Origin: Pseudomonadota bacterium
GTDB taxonomy: Bacteria; Pseudomonadota; Gammaproteobacteria; Burkholderiales; Burkholderiaceae
Length of the DNA stretch: 15,849 bases
Assembly (NCBI GenBank): GCA_023441105.1
Contig: JAEZQX010000443.1
Span: 1 to 15,849 of the forward strand
Direction: 5' to 3'
The position numbers and the translations under genes are program-made. Shown here piece by piece: positions 12,845 through 15,849 of the stretch. The notes under the pieces were generated by a model that was not told where the DNA came from, searched no databases, and saw nothing but the letters and a program-made list of their open reading frames with translations. How positions within the stretch are numbered: position 1 is the stretch's first letter; every line of letters begins with the position of its first letter.

Positions 12845-15800
12845 TTGACCATCGATCAGCAGGCCGGACCGGCTCCCGCCATGCCGTTGCGGCTCAATCC
12901 AGGCGAGATGGCCGCCCGCTTCCGTGCCACCGACTGGGCATCGACGAGCCTCGGACCGGTTGAATCCTGGCCGCAGAGCCTGCGCATTGCCGTCGGCATC
13001 TGCCTCAACTCACGCTTCCCGATGTTCGTCTGGTGGGGGCCTGAGCTCGTCAACATCTACAACGATGCCTACGTGCCGGTGCTCGGCGCACGCCATCCGC
13101 AGGCGCTCGGGCAGGCGGCACGGGACGTCTGGGGCGACATCTGGCCCACCATCCGGCCGCAGGTGGACGCAGTGATGCTGCGCGGCGAGGCCACCTGGAA
13201 CGAGCGCGCCGAACTGATCATGGAGCGCCACGGCTACAGCGAAGTCACCTCGTTCACCTGGTCATACAGCCCGATCATCGACGAGCAGGGCGGGGTCGGC
13301 GGGCTGTTCTGCGCCTGCATCGAGGAGACGCCTCGCCTGCTTGCCGAGCAGCAGCGGGACCTGCTGCTGAGGCAGGTCCAGTCGGAGAGAACCCGCCTGG
13401 CGGTGGCATTTTCGCAATCGCCCGCGCTCATCGGCATCCTCAACGGCCCGGACCATCAGGTCGAATTCTTCAACGAACGCTTCCACCAGCTGATCGGACG
13501 CCGTGGCCTGGTCGGCAAGACGGTGCGCGACGCGCTCCCGGAGGTGGTCAGCCAGGGTTTCGTAGACATCCTCGACCGCGTCTACCGCACTGGCGAGCCC
13601 TACGTCGGCACCGCGATACGCATCGAGCTGCGCCGCCGGCCGGATCGCGGCCTGGAAGAGGCCTTCGTCGACTTCGTGTACCAGCCGCTCAGGGACGTCA
13701 ATGGCGAGGTGAGCGGCATTCTGATCCATGGCGTCGACATCACCGAGCAGAACCGGCGGGCGGTGCGCGACCGCTTCCTGCTCGCGCTCGACGAAGCGCT
13801 GCGGCCCCTGACCGCACAGGCGGCCATCCTGCAGGAGTGCACCCGGTTGCTGGGACTGCACATGAACGTCGACCGCTGCGCCTTCAGCTTCGTCGAGGAT
13901 GACGAGGACACGTTCGAAGTGGCCGGCGAGTACAACCGGCACACCATCACGCTCGCCGGCAGGCGCCGCCTGAGCGACTTCGACGAGGAGGCCCGCCGCC
14001 AGCTGCGCCAGGGCAACGCCTACGTGGTCGGCGACATCGACACCCAGCAGCCGCCGCCGAAGGCCGTCGATGCCTACCGCCGGATGATGATCCAGGCCAG
14101 CGTGCTGGTGCCACTGCTCGACGACGGCAGGCTGGTGGCGATCCTGGTCGTGAATCAGTCGACGCCGCGCAACTGGCGCTCCGAGGAGGTGATCCTCGTG
14201 CGGCACGTGGCGCAGCGTTGCCACGAGTCGCTCGCGCGCGCCCGGAGCGCGCGGGATCTCATGGAAAGCGAGGCGCGGTTCCGCAACGTGTCGGACTGGG
14301 CGCCGGTGATGATCTGGCTGGCGCGCGCAGATGGCGGCGTCGAGTACCTCAACAAGCGCTGGCTCGAGTTCACCGGCCAGAGCGCCGCGGAAGCGCAGGG
14401 GTTCGGCTGGCTGCAGGTGCTGCATGAAGGCGATCGCCGCATCGTGCGCGAGAGGCATGTCGCGGCGATCCAGGCGCGCGAGCCGCTGGTGCTGGAGTAC
14501 CGGCTGCGGCGCCACGACGGGGAATATCGCTGGTGCTCCAGCACCGCGGCGCCGCGCCGCGGACCCGACGGCACCTTCCTCGGTCACGTCGGCTCGGTGG
14601 TGGACATCACCGACCGGCGCCGGATCGAGGAATCGCTGGCCGCGGAGAAGGACGTCCTGGAGATGGTCGCCACCGGCACGCTGTTGCCGGAGGTGCTGGA
14701 GGAGATCGCCAGGACGCTCGAGCGTCAGTCGCCGGACGGCGCGCGCTTTGCCATCCTGATGCTGCAGGACGATGACGACGGCCTGGTCGTCGCCGCCGCG
14801 CCGAGCCTGCCACGGGTTTACCGGGACCGGGTCGCCGCCGCGCCGATCGACTCGGCCATCGGGCCGTGGCGATCGGATGACGCCGCCTGGCGTGCATTCG
14901 CCGCGGGCGCGGCGGCGTGCGGCATCCATGCGGCCCATGCGACGCGCATCACCGGCGGCGAGGGCTATCTGCTGGGGATGGTGGCAACCTTCTACGATGA
15001 GCCGCGCGACGCCAGCGACCGCGACCGCGATCTCGCCCGCCTCGGGGCGCGCCTCGCCGGCATCGTGGTCGAGCGGCATCGGGTGGATCGGCGCATCGGC
15101 GAGGCGTTGCGGGTCGAGCAGGAGGCGCGCGCCCAGGCCGAGCGCGCCGGCCGCGCCAAGGACGAGTTCCTTGCCACGCTGAGCCACGAGCTGCGCACGC
15201 CGTTGAATGCGGTGCTCGGCTGGGTCAGCGTGCTCAAGGGCAAGGTGGGCGGCGACGACACGCTGGCGCGCGGCGTCGAGGTGATCGAGCGCAATGCGCG
15301 CTCCCAGGCCCGCATCATCGACGACCTCCTCGACATGAGCGCCATCATTTCAGGCAAGGTCCGGCTGCACGTGCGCCCGGTGCCGGTGGCGCCGATTCTT
15401 TTCGCGGCCCTGGAAACGGCACGGCCGGCGGCGGATGCCAAGCAGTTGCGGCTGCGGCCGCTGGTGGACGACGATCCCGGTCTGGTGGTCCTGGGCGATC
15501 CCGATCGACTGCAGCAGATCCTCTGGAACCTGCTCAGCAACGCAGTCAAGTTCACGCCGCGCGACGGCAGCATCCAGCTGACGCTGCAGCGCGCCGGCCC
15601 GGGGATCGAGGTCGCCGTCAGCGACGATGGCGAGGGCATCGATCCGGCTTTCCTGCCTTTCGTTTTCGATCGCTTCCGCCAGGCAGACTCGTCGACGACC
15701 CGCCGCCATAGCGGCCTCGGCCTCGGGCTGTCGATCGTCGCCAAGCTCGCGGAGCTGCACGGCGGTTCGGTGCGAGCCGCGAGCGAAGGCCCCGGATTCG

Positions 15801-15849
15801 GCGCGACCTTCGTGCTGTCGCTGCCGCTCGCGCCGGCGCTGGTAGCGAG
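12845..15849 (+). CDS. Multi-PAS/GAF sensor histidine kinase, C-terminus cut by window edge
   Basis: At least 1001 codons of an apparently soluble sensor kinase, with no membrane helices seen. Domains in order, numbered from the TTG at 12845: PAS (about 30-165, entered by RATDWASTSLGPVESWPQSL), PAS (185-303, ending GVDITEQ), GAF (309-470), PAS (473-598, ending VVDITDRR), a second GAF-like region (601-740), a short coiled linker, HisKA with phospho-acceptor His781 in LSHELRTPLNAV, and HATPase with N-box Asn899 (NLLSNAVKF), G1 DDGEGID and G2 GLGLGLS. All ATP-binding boxes are present. Similar kinases often end in a receiver domain, which may lie beyond the edge. The start is either TTG 12845 (GAGG seven bases upstream) or ATG 12881 (no clear Shine-Dalgarno). 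The frame is closed upstream by TAA at 12824. The signal is unknown. Confidence 0.93.
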   Translation, partial: MTIDQQAGPAPAMPLRLNPGEMAARFRATDWASTSLGPVESWPQSLRIAVGICLNSRFPMFVWWGPELVNIYNDAYVPVLGARHPQALGQAARDVWGDIWPTIRPQVDAVMLRGEATWNERAELIMERHGYSEVTSFTWSYSPIIDEQGGVGGLFCACIEETPRLLAEQQRDLLLRQVQSERTRLAVAFSQSPALIGILNGPDHQVEFFNERFHQLIGRRGLVGKTVRDALPEVVSQGFVDILDRVYRTGEPYVGTAIRIELRRRPDRGLEEAFVDFVYQPLRDVNGEVSGILIHGVDITEQNRRAVRDRFLLALDEALRPLTAQAAILQECTRLLGLHMNVDRCAFSFVEDDEDTFEVAGEYNRHTITLAGRRRLSDFDEEARRQLRQGNAYVVGDIDTQQPPPKAVDAYRRMMIQASVLVPLLDDGRLVAILVVNQSTPRNWRSEEVILVRHVAQRCHESLARARSARDLMESEARFRNVSDWAPVMIWLARADGGVEYLNKRWLEFTGQSAAEAQGFGWLQVLHEGDRRIVRERHVAAIQAREPLVLEYRLRRHDGEYRWCSSTAAPRRGPDGTFLGHVGSVVDITDRRRIEESLAAEKDVLEMVATGTLLPEVLEEIARTLERQSPDGARFAILMLQDDDDGLVVAAAPSLPRVYRDRVAAAPIDSAIGPWRSDDAAWRAFAAGAAACGIHAAHATRITGGEGYLLGMVATFYDEPRDASDRDRDLARLGARLAGIVVERHRVDRRIGEALRVEQEARAQAERAGRAKDEFLATLSHELRTPLNAVLGWVSVLKGKVGGDDTLARGVEVIERNARSQARIIDDLLDMSAIISGKVRLHVRPVPVAPILFAALETARPAADAKQLRLRPLVDDDPGLVVLGDPDRLQQILWNLLSNAVKFTPRDGSIQLTLQRAGPGIEVAVSDDGEGIDPAFLPFVFDRFRQADSSTTRRHSGLGLGLSIVAKLAELHGGSVRAASEGPGFGATFVLSLPLAPALVA

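Noticed and set aside
13262..15187. 641-codon minus-strand open frame opposite the sensor kinase
   Set aside because: The plus strand encodes clear PAS, GAF and HisKA domains here; the minus translation is His/Arg/Asp-rich, typical of an antisense shadow.

Overview
The window is GC-rich throughout, with tightly packed genes, strong Shine-Dalgarno sites and ATGA stop/start overlaps. The gene content (a Tat-exported formate dehydrogenase with a TorD-like chaperone, a small Tat-target protein and a DUF3305 protein, plus a DHA2 exporter and a multi-PAS histidine kinase) suggests a free-living, respiring proteobacterium, most likely a betaproteobacterium. That placement is inference. I saw no insertion sequence, phage gene, tRNA, rRNA or CRISPR array, and no obvious change in base composition marking an island.

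Region 1 (1-7402, minus strand) is one apparent operon for a periplasm-facing, membrane-bound respiratory formate dehydrogenase. In transcription order it holds a TorD-family chaperone, a small Tat-signal protein of the formate dehydrogenase region, the molybdenum/tungsten catalytic subunit FdhA (Cys in place of selenocysteine), the four-cluster ferredoxin subunit FdhB, an 82-residue lipoprotein, the cytochrome b subunit FdhC, a second low-complexity lipoprotein with a KEAAx pentapeptide repeat, a DUF3305 protein, and the start of another gene that leaves the window. Electrons from formate would pass from the FdhA cofactor through the FdhA and FdhB Fe-S clusters to FdhC haems and on to quinone. 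Upstream of the chaperone gene is a good match to a sigma-54 (-24/-12) promoter, preceded by three short perfect dyads at about the distance expected for enhancer sites.

Region 2 (7410-9970, minus strand) is a two-gene unit: a transglutaminase-like protein whose stop overlaps the start of a 14-helix DHA2-type (SmvA/QacA-like) exporter. A sigma-70 type promoter with a perfect -35 and an inverted repeat overlapping the -10/start region lies just upstream.

Region 3 (9987-11098, minus strand) carries an acylphosphatase and an exported histidine (phosphoglycerate-mutase-like) phosphatase. A roughly 300-base gap without a convincing gene separates them from plus-strand genes.

Region 4 (11402-15849, plus strand) carries an NAD-type short-chain dehydrogenase, a VOC/glyoxalase-fold protein with an unusual acidic Gly-rich insert, and a large PAS/GAF sensor histidine kinase that is cut by the right edge.

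The main candidate novelties are the two unrecognised lipoproteins built into the fdh operon and the apparent sigma-54 control of that operon.
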